Shown: positions 8,771 through 17,897 of the stretch, piece after piece
Numbering within the stretch: position 1 is the first letter of the stretch
Layout of the letters: every line of letters starts with the position of its first letter
Origin: Streptomyces natalensis ATCC 27448
GTDB lineage: Bacteria; Actinomycetota; Actinomycetes; Streptomycetales; Streptomycetaceae
DNA: 64,000 bases
Assembly: GCF_000935125.1 (NCBI RefSeq)
Contig: NZ_JRKI01000003.1
Coordinates: 558,001 to 622,000 of the forward strand
Reading direction: 5' to 3'
Translations under genes and position numbers: made by a program
Notes under the pieces: model-generated
What the model saw: the letters and a program-made list of their open reading frames with translations, nothing else
What the model was told of the DNA's origin: nothing
Database searches by the model: none

Positions 8771-9091
8771 TCAGTGGTTGGCGGCGTTGAAGGCCTCGTA
8801 GACCTTCTTGGGGATCCGGCCGCGCGGGGGGACGTCCATCTGGTGGGAGCGGGCCCACGCCCGGACCGCCGCGGGGTCGGGGGTCACCGCCGTGCGGTGG
8901 TAGGCCTTGCCGGACTTCGCCCGCTTGCGGCCCGCGTCGACGAACGGAGCCAGGGCATCGCGCAGTTTCTTCGCATTGGCGGGATTGAGGTCGATCTCGT
9001 ACGACTTCCCGTCCAATCCGAAGGTGACCGTCTCTGCGGCTTCTCCGCCGTCGATGTCATCGGAGAGCGTTACTACTACGCGCTGCGCCAC
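8771..9091 (-). CDS. lsrL: Lsr2-like nucleoid-associated protein (LsrL-type)
   Basis: 106 residues, the usual Lsr2 length. The N-terminal half (VVVTLSDDIDGGEAAETVTFGLDGKSYEIDL) is the dimerisation domain. The C-terminal domain holds the AT-hook-like RGR at residues 90-92 within PPRGRIPKK, which inserts into the minor groove of AT-rich DNA. Streptomyces carry two Lsr2 paralogues; the position beside purSQL matches the LsrL paralogue by my memory, not by alignment. Its role would be silencing AT-rich, often horizontally acquired DNA. Transcription is divergent from purS across an AT-rich spacer. Confidence 0.88.
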   Translation of the reverse strand: MAQRVVVTLSDDIDGGEAAETVTFGLDGKSYEIDLNPANAKKLRDALAPFVDAGRKRAKSGKAYHRTAVTPDPAAVRAWARSHQMDVPPRGRIPKKVYEAFNAANH

Positions 9092-9388
9092 GGATATCGG
9101 TCCTTTCGTGCAGCAACCCGCCTTGACATGGGGTGATGCTGCAGATCCGGCTGATTGGGATCAATGCTTTTTCATTTGTACAGCGATGAGCATTGCATTG
9201 TGAAGCCCAGTTAATTTTCTCAGCGTGTCCTGTGCAATCCGGACCCTAGATCTTTTCGAGGATTTTTCTCGCGGCGTACTGCGGCCGATGCCTGACCGTG
9301 ATGGGCGGTTCGTATATCTATGCGCGTAGATTTTCGAACACGGTACTGTGAGGACACCGCCTTACGCACCACACCACCGGGAGTGCCA
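9092..9388. promoter_or_regulatory. Relatively AT-rich divergent promoter region, lsrL / purSQL
   Basis: This roughly 300-bp spacer is clearly less GC-rich than its surroundings, with runs such as CTTTTTCATTTGTAC and AATTTTC. It must contain both promoters. For purS a TACTGT box at about 9343-9348 is a possible -10. Because Lsr2 proteins bind AT-rich DNA, autoregulation of lsrL here is plausible. No riboswitch is recognised. Confidence 0.4.
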
Positions 9389-9652
9389 GTGGCACGCGTC
9401 GTAGTCGACGTCATGCTCAAGCCGGAGATCCTCGACCCGCAGGGGCAGGCGGTGCAGCGCGCACTGCCACGCCTGGGATTCGAGGGGATCGCCGACGTCC
9501 GTCAGGGCAAGCGTTTCGAACTCGAGGTGGAGGGTCCGGTCGACGAAGCCGCCCTCGCTCGCATCCACGAGATGGCCGAGACCTTCCTCGCAAACACCGT
9601 TATCGAAGACTTCACCGTTCGCGTCGATGAACCCGCCGAGGCCGGATCATGA
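9389..9652 (+). CDS. purS: Phosphoribosylformylglycinamidine synthase subunit PurS
   Basis: 87 residues. PurS bridges PurQ and PurL in the FGAM synthase complex, step four of purine synthesis. [23 protein letters not shown] and [13 protein letters not shown] are family hallmarks. The GTG at 9389 is chosen because GGGAG lies five bases upstream and it gives the normal PurS N-terminus; the frame is open further upstream. It overlaps purQ by 4 bp (ATGA). Confidence 0.93.
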   Translation: MARVVVDVMLKPEILDPQGQAVQRALPRLGFEGIADVRQGKRFELEVEGPVDEAALARIHEMAETFLANTVIEDFTVRVDEPAEAGS

Positions 9653-10329
9653 CCGCTCGTATTGGAGTCATTACCTTCCCGGGCACGCTCGATGATCGCG
9701 ACACCCAGCGCGCGGTCCGGGTGGCCGGGGCCGAAGCGGTGCCGCTGTGGCACCGCGACAAGGACCTCAAGCAGGTCGACGCCGTCGTTCTGCCCGGCGG
9801 CTTTTCCTACGGCGACTACCTGCGGGCCGGGTCCATCTCCCGTTTCTCGCCGGTCATGGAGACCGTTATCGAGCAGGCGAAGGCCGGTATGCCGGTCCTC
9901 GGTATCTGCAACGGCTTCCAGGTGCTCACCGAGACCCACCTGCTGCCCGGCGCGATGCTGCGCAACAACCATCTGCACTTCATCTGCCGCGACCAGAAGC
10001 TGCGGGTGGAGAACGCGAACACCGCCTGGACCACCGACTACGAAGCCGGCCAGGAGATCTCCGTACCGCTGAAGAACATCGACGGCCGGTACGTCGCCGA
10101 CGAGCGCACGCTCGACATGCTGGAGGCGGAGGGCCGCGTCGCCTTCCGCTACCTGGACGGCAACCCCAACGGCTCGCTCCGGGACATCGCCGGCATCACC
10201 AATGAGGCGGGCAACGTCGTCGGCCTCATGCCGCACCCCGAGCACGCCGTCGAACCGCTGGTCGGTACGGGCCGTACCGACGGCCTCGGATTCTTCACCT
10301 CGATCCTGAAGAGGCTGGTCAACGCATGA
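9649..10329 (+). CDS. purQ: Phosphoribosylformylglycinamidine synthase subunit PurQ (glutaminase)
   Basis: 226 residues. This class I glutamine amidotransferase supplies ammonia to PurL. The nucleophile is Cys87 in GICNGF, and the His196/Glu198 pair lies in MPHPEHA, completing the triad; the oxyanion strand is [14 protein letters not shown]. Both ends overlap neighbours by 4 bp, purS before and purL after, so the three subunits are coupled and probably made in fixed ratio. Confidence 0.96.
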   Translation: MTARIGVITFPGTLDDRDTQRAVRVAGAEAVPLWHRDKDLKQVDAVVLPGGFSYGDYLRAGSISRFSPVMETVIEQAKAGMPVLGICNGFQVLTETHLLPGAMLRNNHLHFICRDQKLRVENANTAWTTDYEAGQEISVPLKNIDGRYVADERTLDMLEAEGRVAFRYLDGNPNGSLRDIAGITNEAGNVVGLMPHPEHAVEPLVGTGRTDGLGFFTSILKRLVNA

Positions 10330-12575
10330 CGCTCGATACGGTCAAGCACGCCGCGCAGACCCCGGACGCCGAGCAGCCCTGGGCCGAACTGGGTCTCAAG
10401 CAGGACGAGTACGAGCGGATCAGGGAGATCCTGCGGCGCCGTCCCACCGGGGCCGAGCTGGCCATGTACTCCGTCATGTGGTCGGAGCACTGCTCGTACA
10501 AGAGCAGCAAGGTGCACCTGAAGCAGTTCGGCGAGAAGGCCCCGGAGAACGACGCCCTCCTCGTCGGGATCGGCGAGAACGCCGGTGTCGTCGACGTCGG
10601 GCAGGGCTACGCGGTCACCTTCAAGGTCGAATCGCACAACCACCCCTCGTACATCGAGCCCTACCAGGGCGCGGCCACCGGAGTCGGCGGCATCGTCCGC
10701 GACATCCTGGCGATGGGCGCCCGGCCGGTCGCCGTGATGGACCCGCTGCGCTTCGGCGCGGCCGACCACCCCGACACCAAGCGGGTGCTCCCCGGGGTCG
10801 TCGCGGGCATCGGCGGCTACGGCAACTGCCTGGGCCTGCCCAATATCGGCGGCGAGGTCGTCTTCGACCCCTGCTACCAGGGAAACCCGCTGGTCAACGC
10901 CCTGTGCGTGGGTGTGATGAAGCATGAGGACATCCACCTGGCCAAGGCGTCCGGCACCGGCAACAAGGTCATCCTCTACGGCGCCCGCACCGGCGGCGAC
11001 GGCATCGGCGGCGTCTCGGTCCTCGCGTCCGAGACCTTCGACGACACCAAGCCCGCCAAGCGCCCCGCCGTCCAGGTAGGCGACCCCTTCCAGGAGAAGC
11101 TGCTCATCGAGTGCACCCTGGAGATCTTCCGGGAGAACCTGGTCACCGGCATCCAGGACCTCGGCGGCGCCGGGCTGTCCTGCGCCACCTCCGAGCTGGC
11201 CTCGGCCGGCTCCGGCGGGATGCGCGTCGAGCTGGACACCGTGCCGCTGCGCGACTCCTCCCTCTCGCCCGAGGAAATCCTCATGAGCGAGTCGCAGGAA
11301 CGGATGTGCGCGATCGTCGAGCCCGGCAAGGTCGACCGCTTCCTGGAGATCTGCGAGAAGTGGGACGTCATCGCCACCGTCATCGGTGAGGTGACGGACG
11401 GCTCCCAGCTGGAGATCTTCTGGCACGGCGAGCAGATCGTGGACGTACCGCCGCGGACCGTGGCCCACGAGGGTCCGGTGTACCACCGTCCGTACGAGCG
11501 CCCGTCCTGGCAGGACGCCCTCCAGGTGGACGACGCGAACAAGCTGGCGCGGCCGGCGAACGCCGAGGAGCTGCGCGCGCAGGTCCTGAAGCTGGTGGCC
11601 TCGCCCAACCAGGCTTCCAAGGCGTGGATCACCGACCAGTACGACCGTTTCGTGCAGGGCAACACCGTGCTCGCGCAGCCGGAGGACTCCGGCATGGTGC
11701 GGATCGACGAGGACTCCGACCTCGGCGTGGCGGTGGCCACCGACGGCAACGGCCGTTACGCCAAGCTCGACCCCTACACCGGGGCGCAGCTGGCCCTGGC
11801 GGAGGCGTACCGCAATGTCGCCGCCTCCGGTGCCAAGCCGCTGGCCGTCTCCGACTGCCTGAACTTCGGTTCGCCCGAGGATCCGGCGGTGATGTGGCAG
11901 TTCGCCGAGGCCACCCGTGGTCTGGCCGACGCCTGCCAGACCCTGGGCACGCCGGTGACCGGCGGCAATGTCTCGCTCTACAACCAGACGGGTGAGGTGG
12001 CCATCCACCCGACCCCGGTGGTCGCGGTGCTCGGCGTCATCGACGACGTCAACCGCCGTACGCCGATCGCGTTCGCCGACGAGGGTCATCTGATCTACGT
12101 CCTCGGCGACACCCGCGAGGAGCTGGGCGGCTCGGCCTGGTCGCAGGTCGTGCACGACCACCTCGGCGGTCTGCCGCCGCAGGTCGATCTGGCCCGGGAG
12201 CAGCTGCTCGCCGAGATCCTGATCTCGGCCTCCCGCGACGGCATGGTCGACGCGGCGCACGACCTCTCCGACGGCGGCCTGGTCCAGGCCCTGGTGGAGT
12301 CGTGTCTGCGCGGCGGCAAGGGCGCCCGGCTGGTCGTTCCCGACGGGCTGGACCCCTTCGTGTTCCTCTTCTCCGAGTCGGCCGGCCGCGCCATCGTCGC
12401 CGTACCGCGCAGCGAGGAGCTCCGCTTCACGGACATGTGCGGTGCGCGGGGGCTGCCGGCCACCCGGATCGGCGTGATCGACGGCGCGGAGATCGACGTC
12501 CAGGGGCAGTTCAGCATCTCGCTGAGCGAGCTGCGGGAGTCGTATGAGGGGACGATCCCCGGGTTGATTGCCTGA
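10326..12575 (+). CDS. purL: Phosphoribosylformylglycinamidine synthase subunit PurL
   Basis: 749 residues, the small PurL type that works with PurS and PurQ; it uses ATP and ammonia to convert FGAR to FGAM. Signatures include [12 protein letters not shown] near residue 50, [27 protein letters not shown] and the second half-domain [11 protein letters not shown]. The two AIRS-like halves are complete. It ends the purSQL operon, and a repeat-rich, GC-skewed spacer follows. Confidence 0.96.
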   Translation: MTLDTVKHAAQTPDAEQPWAELGLKQDEYERIREILRRRPTGAELAMYSVMWSEHCSYKSSKVHLKQFGEKAPENDALLVGIGENAGVVDVGQGYAVTFKVESHNHPSYIEPYQGAATGVGGIVRDILAMGARPVAVMDPLRFGAADHPDTKRVLPGVVAGIGGYGNCLGLPNIGGEVVFDPCYQGNPLVNALCVGVMKHEDIHLAKASGTGNKVILYGARTGGDGIGGVSVLASETFDDTKPAKRPAVQVGDPFQEKLLIECTLEIFRENLVTGIQDLGGAGLSCATSELASAGSGGMRVELDTVPLRDSSLSPEEILMSESQERMCAIVEPGKVDRFLEICEKWDVIATVIGEVTDGSQLEIFWHGEQIVDVPPRTVAHEGPVYHRPYERPSWQDALQVDDANKLARPANAEELRAQVLKLVASPNQASKAWITDQYDRFVQGNTVLAQPEDSGMVRIDEDSDLGVAVATDGNGRYAKLDPYTGAQLALAEAYRNVAASGAKPLAVSDCLNFGSPEDPAVMWQFAEATRGLADACQTLGTPVTGGNVSLYNQTGEVAIHPTPVVAVLGVIDDVNRRTPIAFADEGHLIYVLGDTREELGGSAWSQVVHDHLGGLPPQVDLAREQLLAEILISASRDGMVDAAHDLSDGGLVQALVESCLRGGKGARLVVPDGLDPFVFLFSESAGRAIVAVPRSEELRFTDMCGARGLPATRIGVIDGAEIDVQGQFSISLSELRESYEGTIPGLIA

Positions 12576-12608
12576 GTTGATCGCCCGAGGACGGGCGGGG
12601 CGGCTGAC

Positions 12609-12706
12609 CCTGAGGGCCTCGTCTGTGGGCGTGCCTGAGGGCTTCGCTTGTGGGACGCGTTTGGGGGCGTGCCTGAGGGCTTCGCTCGTGGGACGCGTTT
12701 GGGGGC
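12609..12706. repeat. Two 38-bp direct repeats plus a partial copy
   Basis: A unit starting GTGCCTGAGGGCTTCGCT and ending in GTTTGGGGGC occurs at 12631-12668 and 12669-12706 with one difference. A degenerate third copy begins near 12609. It is non-coding by appearance and lies just past the purL stop. Confidence 0.8.
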
Positions 12707-12731
12707 GGTGCCTGTTTGCGCGGTGCCGCTT

Positions 12732-12802
12732 CCTCCCCCCCCACCCCCAAACCCCACCCCCGCCCCCTCCCCCGAAGGGGGAGAGGGGGAGGGGGCGGGG
12801 GG
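12732..12802. repeat. C-run / G-run mirror block with G-quadruplex potential
   Basis: Five or more runs of 4-8 C (12732-12772) are followed directly by four runs of 5-6 G (12776-12802). Together they could form a long hairpin, and each strand could form a G-quadruplex. It may act as the purL terminator. The remaining spacer to 13046 holds no convincing gene. Confidence 0.7.
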
Positions 12803-13046
12803 CGCGCTTGAGCGTCTGCGGCGGCGGAGCCGCCGCGGCAGACGAGCGGCCGCAGACGAGCGGCCACGGCGCGCACCATGCCGCCCTGCGGGCCGCGGCA
12901 GCCACGGCTTGTGACGCCGGGCCGGTGGCCGGCTTCGACCTGTGACGGTGGGCCGGTGGGCGGCTTCGGGGTGTGACGGTGGGCCGGTGTGGCTTCGGGC
13001 TGTGGATAACTCCGTGGGTGTCGTACGGCCGCAGTAGCCTCGGCAC

Positions 13047-13844
13047 ATGGCTCCCACCCGCAGCAAGTCCCGCACCCGCACGTACGACTCCGCCAAGACC
13101 CGTGCCGCCGTGGTCGCGCAGCTCGACCATGTGCACGCGGCCGTAAGCGATCTGACGCCTGGTCAGCTCGCGCTGCCTACCAGGCTGGGTGAGTGGACGG
13201 TGCGCGAGCTGGCCGCGCATCTGTCGATGGCGATCGGCAGCGTGGCGCGCATCCTCAAAGAGCCTGAGCCGTCGAAGGCGGAGATCACTCTCCTGGAGTG
13301 GCCGCTCGGCGCCGCTCCGTACGCCGCCGGGGTCGACGAGTACACCCGCGCGCTGGCCGCCGACAACGATCCCGTCGAGCTGCTGGACCGTACGGCCGAG
13401 GAATTCCTGCGGCTCCTCCCGGAGCAGCGCGGCGAGCGGCTGGTGGCCGCCCGGACCGGTGCGATGCGGCTGGACGACTATCTGGTCACCCGCTGCGTCG
13501 AGCTGATCGTGCACACCGACGACCTGGTGGCCGCGACCGGCGTCGAGATTCCGTACGACCGGCAGGCCCTGGCCATAGCCACCCGGCTGCTGGCCGATGC
13601 GCTGGCCGTCAAGGCGCCCGGTGGTTCGGTCGAGGTGCGGGTGCCGCCGTTCGCGGTGGTGCAGTGCGTCGAGGGCCCCAAACACACCCGCGGCACCCCG
13701 CCGAACGTCGTCGAGACCGACCCGCTGACCTGGCTGCGCCTCGCCACCGGCCGTATGACATGGGGCGAGGCGCTGGAGGCGGCCGCCGTCAGCGCCAGCG
13801 GCGAGCGCGCGGACATCAGCGGGCTTCTGCCGATATTGAGCTGA
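13047..13844 (+). CDS. Maleylpyruvate isomerase N-terminal / sterol carrier family protein
   Basis: 265 residues. The N-terminal half has the DinB-like four-helix fold typical of mycothiol-dependent maleylpyruvate isomerases (RLGEWTVRELAAHLSMAIGSV, and VELIVHTDDLV with a potential metal-ligand His). The C-terminal ~80 residues resemble the small SCP-like domain (PFAVVQCVEGPKHTRGTPPNVVETDPLTWLRLATGRMTW). It probably acts in mycothiol-linked chemistry, but no substrate is evident. No clear ribosome binding site precedes the ATG; a TAGCCT box 7 bases upstream suggests a leaderless transcript. Confidence 0.75.
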   Translation: MAPTRSKSRTRTYDSAKTRAAVVAQLDHVHAAVSDLTPGQLALPTRLGEWTVRELAAHLSMAIGSVARILKEPEPSKAEITLLEWPLGAAPYAAGVDEYTRALAADNDPVELLDRTAEEFLRLLPEQRGERLVAARTGAMRLDDYLVTRCVELIVHTDDLVAATGVEIPYDRQALAIATRLLADALAVKAPGGSVEVRVPPFAVVQCVEGPKHTRGTPPNVVETDPLTWLRLATGRMTWGEALEAAAVSASGERADISGLLPILS

Positions 13845-14420
13845 GGCGAGCCGGGGCGAGGCGGCCGGAGTCCGCGACCGGACGATGAGAGGCCGCACCG
13901 ACCCGTGACGACGGCCCGGAAGCAGTGGGTAAGGCGGCCCGTAATGCAGCCCAATGCGGCGTGTGGCCCCCGCGAACGGCGCCGCCGGAAGGCGTCGCGT
14001 ATCTCACACAGCCGCGACGCGTTCGTATCCGACCTAAGCCCCGTACAGGGAAATCCCCGCATACCCGACGAAAGCGCAAAGGGAAGGGAAGTCGCAGCTC
14101 AGAGGGTTGCTAGGCGCCCCCGCCGAAGGTCCTCGTCACTCGTGGCTACCGCCCGCAAGCGCAGCGCCAGATGGCGCTCGCGATGCGACCGAGGCCGGCG
14201 TGACGCGGCGTCGCACCAAGGCCGCGCGAGGTGGCGCGCACCACGGCACGCCAGGCGTGCCAAGGGCTGCGGGGTCTGCATGGCCACCAGCAGGAGGAGG
14301 AATTCCGGCCATGATCACGCGACAGCGTCAAGCGCGCCTAACGCCGCATTCATGCACTCATCCAGGTTCGCGACCATCCCCGGTTCGGATGAATCCGCGA
14401 CCTGCCCTAGACTCAGGGAC
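13845..14420. other. Gene-poor spacer before purF
   Basis: A 576-bp interval. Frames are open but show no family resemblance and have weak codon bias. At 14292-14300 an AGGAGGAGG precedes an ATG at 14311 whose frame runs to 14595, overlapping purF out of frame. A TAGACT box at 14408-14413 sits where a leaderless purF transcript would need its -10. No RNA gene is recognised. Confidence 0.4.
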
Positions 14421-15980
14421 GTGCCACGTGGTGACGGACGACTCAACCACGACCTGCTCCCCGGCGAGAAGGGCCCCCAGGACGCTTGCGGCGTCTTCGG
14501 TGTCTGGGCTCCGGGTGAAGAGGTCTCCAAACTCACCTATTTCGGGCTGTACGCGCTGCAGCACCGTGGACAGGAGTCCGCGGGCATCGCGGTGAGCAAC
14601 GGCTCCCAGATCCTCGTTTTCAAGGACATGGGCCTGGTGTCCCAGGTCTTCGACGAGACTTCCCTCGGCTCCCTCCAGGGCCATATCGCCGTGGGCCATG
14701 CCCGCTACTCCACCACCGGTGCCTCGGTGTGGGAGAACGCCCAGCCGACGTTCCGTGCCACCGCGCACGGCTCGATCGCGCTCGGCCACAACGGCAACCT
14801 GGTCAACACCGCCGAGCTGGCCGAGATGGTCGCCGCGCTGCCCCGCGAGGGCGGCCGGGCGACGCAGGTCGCGGCCACCAATGACACCGACCTGGTGACG
14901 GCTCTGCTGGCCGGCCAGGTCGACGAGGACGGCAAGCCGCTGACCGTGGAGGAGGCCGCCCCGCGCGTGCTCCCCAAGGTCATGGGCGCCTTCTCGCTCT
15001 GCTTCATGGACGAGCACACGCTCTACGCCGCCCGCGACCCGCAGGGCATCCGCCCGCTGGTCCTCGGCCGCCTGGAGCGCGGCTGGGTGGTGGCCTCCGA
15101 GACCGCCGCCCTGGACATCGTCGGCGCCAGCTTCATCCGGGAGATCGAGCCCGGCGAGATGGTCGCCATCGACGAGAACGGCCTGCGCAGCAGCCGCTTC
15201 GCCGAGGCGCGCCCCAAGGGCTGTGTCTTCGAGTACGTCTACCTCGCGCGTCCCGACACCGACATCGCCGGCCGCAATGTCTACCTCTCCCGGGTGGAGA
15301 TGGGCCGCAAGCTGGCCGCCGAGGCGCCCGCTGACGCCGACCTGGTGATAGCGACGCCGGAGTCCGGCACCCCCGCCGCGGTCGGCTACGCCGAGGCCAG
15401 CGGCATCCCCTACGGCTCCGGTCTGGTCAAGAACTCCTACGTCGGCCGGACGTTCATCCAGCCGAGCCAGACCATCCGCCAGCTCGGTATCCGCCTCAAG
15501 CTCAACCCGCTGAAGGAAGTCATCCGCGGTAAGCGCCTGGTGGTCGTCGACGACTCGATCGTCCGCGGCAACACCCAGCGCGCGCTGGTCCGGATGCTGC
15601 GCGAGGCCGGCGCCGCCGAGGTCCACATCCGGATCTCCTCCCCGCCGATCAAGTGGCCGTGCTTCTTCGGCATCGACTTCGCCACCCGCGCCGAGCTGAT
15701 CGCCAACGGACTGTCGGTCGAGGAGATCGGCAAGTCGCTGGGTGCCGATTCGCTGGCGTACATCTCCATCGACGGCATGATCGAGGCGACCACGATCGCC
15801 AAGCCGAATCTGTGCCGCGCCTGCTTCGACGGTGAGTACCCGATGGAGCTGCCGGATCCGGAGCTGCTGGGCAAGCACCTCCTGGAGACGGAGACCACGG
15901 CGCCGACGAAGTCCGATGTGGACGGCGTCCAGACGCTCACCGCCGGGGTCGGCGGCGCCGACGCGCTGCGGCGCCCGTAA
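14421..15980 (+). CDS. purF: Amidophosphoribosyltransferase
   Basis: 519 residues. It catalyses the committed step of purine synthesis, converting PRPP and glutamine to phosphoribosylamine. After a 22-residue propeptide the nucleophile Cys23 begins CGVFGVWAPGE, and LQHRGQESAGI and GHARYSTTG follow. The PRPP-binding motif VVVDDSIVRGNT lies in the C-terminal half. The GTG at 14421 gives the expected propeptide, although the frame is open far upstream; the short distance to a TAGACT -10 suggests leaderless translation. purM follows after 72 bp. Confidence 0.94.
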   Translation: MPRGDGRLNHDLLPGEKGPQDACGVFGVWAPGEEVSKLTYFGLYALQHRGQESAGIAVSNGSQILVFKDMGLVSQVFDETSLGSLQGHIAVGHARYSTTGASVWENAQPTFRATAHGSIALGHNGNLVNTAELAEMVAALPREGGRATQVAATNDTDLVTALLAGQVDEDGKPLTVEEAAPRVLPKVMGAFSLCFMDEHTLYAARDPQGIRPLVLGRLERGWVVASETAALDIVGASFIREIEPGEMVAIDENGLRSSRFAEARPKGCVFEYVYLARPDTDIAGRNVYLSRVEMGRKLAAEAPADADLVIATPESGTPAAVGYAEASGIPYGSGLVKNSYVGRTFIQPSQTIRQLGIRLKLNPLKEVIRGKRLVVVDDSIVRGNTQRALVRMLREAGAAEVHIRISSPPIKWPCFFGIDFATRAELIANGLSVEEIGKSLGADSLAYISIDGMIEATTIAKPNLCRACFDGEYPMELPDPELLGKHLLETETTAPTKSDVDGVQTLTAGVGGADALRRP

Positions 15981-16052
15981 AGCCACGCGAGCGCAGAGCC
16001 ACCCGAGCCCGGCGAACCGCTCGTACCCACCCGAAACGAAAGTTCTCAGCTC

Positions 16053-17123
16053 ATGTCCGCTGAATCTACCGGTGCCAGCTACGCGAGCGCGGGCGTCGAC
16101 ATCGAGGCCGGCGACCGCGCCGTGGACCTGATGAAGGAGTGGGTGAAGAAGGCCACCCGCCCCGAGGTCGTCGGCGGACTCGGCGGTTTCGCCGGGCTCT
16201 TCGACGCCTCCGTCCTCAAGCGGTACGAGCGTCCGCTGCTGGCCTCGGCCACCGACGGCGTCGGCACCAAGGTCGACATCGCCCGCAAGATGGGCGTCTA
16301 CGACACGATCGGCCACGACCTCGTCGGCATGGTCGTCGACGATCTGGTCGTGTGCGGCGCCGAGCCGCTGTTCATGACCGACTACATCTGCGTCGGCAAG
16401 GTCTACCCCGAGCGGGTCGCGGCCATCGTCAAGGGCATCGCCGAGGGCTGTGTCCTGGCCGGCTGCGCGCTGGTCGGCGGCGAGACCGCGGAGCACCCGG
16501 GGCTGCTGGGCGCCGACGAGTTCGATGTGGCCGGCGCCGGTACGGGCGTAGTTGAGGCGGACCGGCTGCTGGGCGCCGAACGCATCCGTACGGGCGATGC
16601 GGTGATCGCGATGGCGTCGTCGGGACTTCACTCGAACGGGTACTCGCTGGTGCGCCATGTGCTGTTCGACCGGGCCGGAATGGCGCTGGACCGCGAGGTC
16701 CCGGAGTTCGGCCGCACGCTCGGCGAGGAGCTGCTGGAGCCCACCAAGATCTACTCGCTGGACTGCCTCGCGCTGACCCGCACGGCCGAGGTGCACGCTT
16801 TCTCGCACATCACCGGCGGCGGGCTGGCCAACAACCTCGCGCGGGTGATCCCGGACGGGCTGCACGCCACCGTCGACCGCTCGACCTGGACCCCGGGCCC
16901 GGTCTTCGACCTGGTCGGCACGGCGGGTTCGGTCGAGCGCCTGGAGCTGGAGAAGACCCTGAACATGGGCGTCGGCATGATCGCCGTGGTCCCGCAGGAG
17001 GCGGTGGAGGTCGCGCTGACCACGCTGGCGGACCGCGGGGTGGACGCCTGGGTCGCCGGGGAGATCCTGGAGCGCGGCGGGCACGCCGAGGCCGTGACCC
17101 TCACGGGTGACTACGCGAGCTGA
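16053..17123 (+). CDS. purM: Phosphoribosylformylglycinamidine cyclo-ligase (AIR synthetase)
   Basis: 356 residues. It closes FGAM to AIR with ATP. Motifs: GASYASAGVDIEAGDRAV, LASATDGVGTKVDIA, DLVVCGAEPLFMTDYI, GGETAEHPG, and FSHITGGGLANNLARV. Length and order match bacterial PurM. It forms a purF-purM unit, and a GC-rich inverted repeat behind it probably terminates it. Confidence 0.96.
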   Translation: MSAESTGASYASAGVDIEAGDRAVDLMKEWVKKATRPEVVGGLGGFAGLFDASVLKRYERPLLASATDGVGTKVDIARKMGVYDTIGHDLVGMVVDDLVVCGAEPLFMTDYICVGKVYPERVAAIVKGIAEGCVLAGCALVGGETAEHPGLLGADEFDVAGAGTGVVEADRLLGAERIRTGDAVIAMASSGLHSNGYSLVRHVLFDRAGMALDREVPEFGRTLGEELLEPTKIYSLDCLALTRTAEVHAFSHITGGGLANNLARVIPDGLHATVDRSTWTPGPVFDLVGTAGSVERLELEKTLNMGVGMIAVVPQEAVEVALTTLADRGVDAWVAGEILERGGHAEAVTLTGDYAS

Positions 17124-17138
17124 CCGGATCGCGCTCAC

Positions 17139-17185
17139 CGGACCACCGGGCGGCCGCCGCACCCGCGGGCGGCCGCCCGTCCGGT
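17139..17185 (+). terminator. GC-rich inverted repeat after purM
   Basis: Arms GGGCGGCCGCC (17149-17159) and GGCGGCCGCCC (17169-17179) lie inside an outer CCGGAC/GTCCGG pairing. A TTTC follows. This is terminator-like without a long U tract, as is usual in Streptomyces. Confidence 0.6.
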
Positions 17186-17308
17186 TTCACCCCACGGCGC
17201 CGGCCCGCTGCCTTCTACGCAGCACAAGAACCCGGCCATGGGCAATGCCCAGGACCGGGTCCGTGATGCTGTTCTCGGTGCCGCGTACGCGCTGAAGCGT
17301 GCAGAACG

Positions 17309-17557
17309 TCAGGCGCGACGACGCTGGTCGGAGGAGTCGCCGTCGTCCTCGTCATCAGCGTTGTACCGATCCGCGTACTGGGCGTACGGGTCGTCGTCCT
17401 CGTCATCCTCGAACGGCTCTCCGTTCGGCGGCTGCTGGCTCGGCTGCTGTGATGCACCCAGCTCGTCGGCCAGTCGTGAGAGATCCGTCCCACCGCTGCT
17501 GTACTTCAGCTGGCGGGCGACCTTTGTCTGCTTGGCCTTGGCCCGGCCGCGCCCCAT
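17309..17557 (-). CDS. DUF3073 family protein
   Basis: 82 residues. The basic N-terminus (MGRGRAKAKQTKVARQLKYSS) followed by an acidic tail (DDEDDDPYAQYADRYNADDEDD) is the pattern of the actinobacterial DUF3073 family, usually found beside purM. Charge segregation suggests binding to a nucleic acid or protein partner, but no function is established. A GAGGGGG lies 6 bases before the ATG. Confidence 0.88.
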   Translation of the reverse strand: MGRGRAKAKQTKVARQLKYSSGGTDLSRLADELGASQQPSQQPPNGEPFEDDEDDDPYAQYADRYNADDEDDGDSSDQRRRA

Positions 17558-17897
17558 GGGTCGACCCCCTCAATGACGGGGCTCAGTGGCCCCAGAGTCT
17601 TGACACGCGTTCATGATTCAGAGCGGACTCTCGACGGAGAGACCGGCCCGTAGAGCTTTAACGGTACCTGCTTCCGCGGCCATACGGTACGTCGCCCGCA
17701 TCACCCACCGCTCGGCATGACCTGCGGTCGCCCTGATCCCGCTGGTCAAACGTGATTTTAACCTGTCCTGTACGGCGACCCGCCGACGGGTGGTGAGGGA
17801 TGTCTCCCCAACCACCCACGGCGGGCCGCACAAGGGCATGTTTTCGGCCAGGAGATCGTTGTTCGCTTTCGCCTGGCCGGAGGCGCTCCCGGGCCGG
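17558..17897. other. Spacer between DUF3073 and valine dehydrogenase
   Basis: 340 bp on the upstream side of the DUF3073 gene and past the dehydrogenase stop. It must hold the DUF3073 promoter. I see no RNA gene, convincing ORF or strong hairpin. Confidence 0.35.

Noticed and set aside
12732..12802. C/G-run block considered as a CRISPR or satellite array
   Set aside because: There are no regularly spaced repeats with unique spacers; it is homopolymer-rich mirror sequence.
13905..14420. 171-codon N-terminal extension of PurF
   Set aside because: PurF normally starts with a short propeptide before CGVFG; the extension is Arg/Ser-rich with no homology signature, and the GTG at 14421 gives the standard N-terminus.
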